Assembly: GCA_017416055.1 (NCBI GenBank)
Contig: JAFQDI010000105.1
Location: forward strand, 1 to 7,108
Direction: 5' to 3'
Source of the DNA: Lachnospiraceae bacterium
GTDB lineage: Bacteria; Bacillota_A; Clostridia; Lachnospirales; Lachnospiraceae
Length of the DNA: 7,108 nucleotides
This document shows positions 6,266-7,108 of the stretch, piece by piece. The notes under the pieces were generated by a model. The model worked only from the letters and a program-made list of their open reading frames with translations. It was not told the DNA's origin and searched no databases. Each line of letters starts with the position of its first letter. The first letter of the stretch is position 1. The translations under genes and the position numbers were made by a program.

Positions 6266-6857
6266 TGAGCAGTACCTCCATCAGTTCTGTTACTTTTTTA
6301 TAAACCCTCAGCTTCTTTGCGTAATCGGAAAGAGCTTTAAGATTTTTCTGTGTATCGTTTGCATAGGCGTTTACAGCCTTGCTGAACATTTCGTTATCCA
6401 CCTTGCCACGATGCTTGAACATATCACAGATGGTGCGCTCACGGTCGTAAATGGCAAAGGTGACGTTGTTTTCGGTGATCGCGGTCTTGCCGAGATTGTA
6501 GATATCATCTTTGACGTAATAAACCTTTATCGGCACGGACGTATTCAGCCTGCGAGATGCACTTCTTGGCACGGTAACAGACCAAACCCTCGGCATAAAA
6601 TCGCTGTATCCATAGCGGAACAGCGCCGATTCCATACTGATGATCGCTTCGGGAATAGTAGAAGCGATTACCTGCTCATCAGAAAGTATCCGTTCATTTG
6701 CAAGCTGATAATAGCCTTGGCGTACACGCTGAAGAAAGCCGTCTGCGCACAACTTATATATCTTTTCTTTTGGCACATCGGCGGATGTGAGTGCAGACAG
6801 CTTCGCAATACCGCCGTTAGCTCTAATTACGTTCTTTACGATTTCTTTATATTCCAA
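6258..6857 (-). CDS. abiEi: AbiEi antitoxin / autorepressor
   Basis: A 199-residue type IV antitoxin that neutralises AbiEii and represses its own operon. Residues about 1-52 form the winged-helix DNA-binding domain: YKEIVKNVIRANGGIAKLS, a second helix ending VPKEKIYKLCADG, then the wing FLQRVRQGYYQL. The rest is the C-terminal antitoxin domain, with IPEAIISMESALFRYG, ITENNVTFAIYDRERTICD and NAYANDTQKN blocks typical of AbiEi. The start is taken as TTG 6857-6855, since GGAGGT (6869-6864) lies 6 bases upstream. A longer frame exists, but its 32 extra N-terminal residues (hydrophobic, then NTKENIKHN) would overlap the promoter and have no ribosome site. The gene is first in the operon, with the toxin gene directly downstream. 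Confidence 0.9.
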   Translation of the reverse strand: MEYKEIVKNVIRANGGIAKLSALTSADVPKEKIYKLCADGFLQRVRQGYYQLANERILSDEQVIASTIPEAIISMESALFRYGYSDFMPRVWSVTVPRSASRRLNTSVPIKVYYVKDDIYNLGKTAITENNVTFAIYDRERTICDMFKHRGKVDNEMFSKAVNAYANDTQKNLKALSDYAKKLRVYKKVTELMEVLLNG

Positions 6858-6882
6858 CGTTCTACCTCCAATAAACGATAAC

Positions 6883-6898
6883 ACATTATGTTTAATGT
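6883..6898. repeat. Short inverted repeat in the abiE leader
   Basis: ACATTA (6883-6888) and TAATGT (6893-6898) form a perfect 6-bp inverted repeat with a 4-base spacer, just downstream of the predicted transcription start and partly overlapping the left operator arm. It could be a second repressor contact or a weak mRNA hairpin; it is A/T-rich and may be chance. Confidence 0.35.
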
Positions 6899-6908
6899 TT
6901 TCTTTTGT

Positions 6909-6937
6909 ATTATACCACGACAACACAAACAAAACAA
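6909..6937 (-). promoter_or_regulatory. abiE operon promoter (extended -10)
   Basis: On the minus strand a perfect TATAAT (6914-6909) is preceded by TGG, giving an extended -10 (TGnTATAAT). The -35 position, 17 bases upstream, holds a weak TTGTTT (6937-6932). The DNA upstream (about 6938-6960) is nearly pure T/G on the minus strand and could act as an UP element. Transcription would start near 6902, about 45 nt before the TTG start codon. Confidence 0.75.
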
Positions 6938-7042
6938 CAAAAAACGAAAACAAAAATTCATCTGTGTTATCATTTTTTATCAGACGACAGTGGTATCTTC
7001 ACCGCGACTCTCCCATCGATATAAACATGAAAAGAAAAACGT

Positions 7043-7066
7043 AAAAAGGGGCGAAAGTCTCGCCCC
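7043..7066 (-). terminator. Intrinsic terminator of a minus-strand gene beyond the right edge
   Basis: GGGGCGA (7048-7054) pairs with TCGCCCC (7060-7066) around a 5-base loop. On the minus strand the stem is followed by TTTTTAC, a usable T tract; on the plus strand there is none. It therefore ends a leftward transcript from the right and insulates abiE from it. Confidence 0.75.
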
Positions 7067-7086
7067 AATGGTGTATAGATTCCACA

Positions 7087-7108
7087 TTAATTCGACTCTC
7101 CCAAAAGA
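7087..7108 (-). CDS. Possible 3' end of a minus-strand gene cut by the window edge
   Basis: One minus-strand frame reads LLGESN then TAA at 7089-7087, 20 bases before the minus-strand terminator, where a gene end would be expected. Only seven codons are visible, so this rests on spacing alone; nothing can be said of its function. Confidence 0.25.

Larger units (their letters stand above)
6873..6975. promoter_or_regulatory. Inverted repeats flanking the abiE promoter, candidate AbiEi operator
   Basis: GATAACACA (6877-6885) reappears as its exact reverse complement TGTGTTATC (6963-6971). Extending outward, 12 of 13 positions match between 6873-6885 and 6963-6975. The arms bracket the whole promoter. 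In characterised AbiE systems the antitoxin binds inverted repeats in its own promoter and bends the DNA, so these arms are the natural candidates here. The assignment is inferred from position and symmetry. Confidence 0.55.

Noticed and set aside
5361..7089. TAATGTG (5361-5367) and CACATTA (7083-7089) as possible ends of an abiE-carrying mobile element
   Set aside because: Seven A/T-rich bases in inverted orientation are expected by chance; no target duplication, integrase or transposase is present.

Overview
The window looks like chromosome of an anaerobic, gut-type Firmicute, most likely Lachnospiraceae or a close relative. This rests on remembered family resemblance: an Rpn-type (PD-(D/E)XK) protein with a glycine/glutamate/arginine-rich tail, a Cys-type anaerobic sulfatase, a NatB-like permease ending and strong AGGAGG ribosome sites. 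No rRNA, tRNA, CRISPR array or insertion sequence is visible.

Layout. (1) Bases 1-579, plus strand: the 3' part of a NatB-like ABC-2 transporter permease. It ends at a hairpin (605-646) that can terminate transcription from both sides. (2) Bases 645-1711, minus strand: an Rpn-family nuclease/'transposase' gene with its promoter and Shine-Dalgarno intact but two lesions, an amber codon at codon 50 and a one-base frameshift near the 3' end. I call it a pseudogene. (3) Bases 2021-4302, minus strand: a two-gene operon, a cytoplasmic glycerophosphodiester phosphodiesterase followed by a Cys-type sulfatase, with a promoter upstream and an intrinsic terminator downstream. (4) Bases 4481-5287, plus strand: a SorD/GutF-type sorbitol-6-phosphate 2-dehydrogenase, transcribed divergently. 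The two promoters are back to back, with -35 boxes only 4 bp apart, and a strong hairpin terminator follows the gene. (5) Bases 5369-6857, minus strand: a complete AbiE toxin-antitoxin pair, antitoxin AbiEi then nucleotidyltransferase toxin AbiEii, overlapping by 8 bp. The coding DNA is more A/T-rich than the catabolic genes. Its promoter is flanked by a long inverted repeat that is a good candidate for the AbiEi operator. (6) Bases 6954-7108: intergenic DNA with a minus-strand terminator for a gene beyond the right edge.

How the parts fit. The central block (3 and 4) looks like one small catabolic unit: a phosphodiesterase and a sulfatase that could release small polar products, and a polyol-phosphate dehydrogenase leading to fructose 6-phosphate. 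The shared promoter region suggests joint regulation, but the actual substrate cannot be read from the sequence and the link is inference. The AbiE pair is a recognised phage-defence / toxin-antitoxin system and the likeliest horizontally acquired cargo. I see no clearly undescribed system. The points most worth a second look are the doubly broken Rpn gene with a recoverable ancestral tail, the abiE operator architecture, the tight divergent promoter, and an Asn in place of an expected active-site His in the sulfatase.
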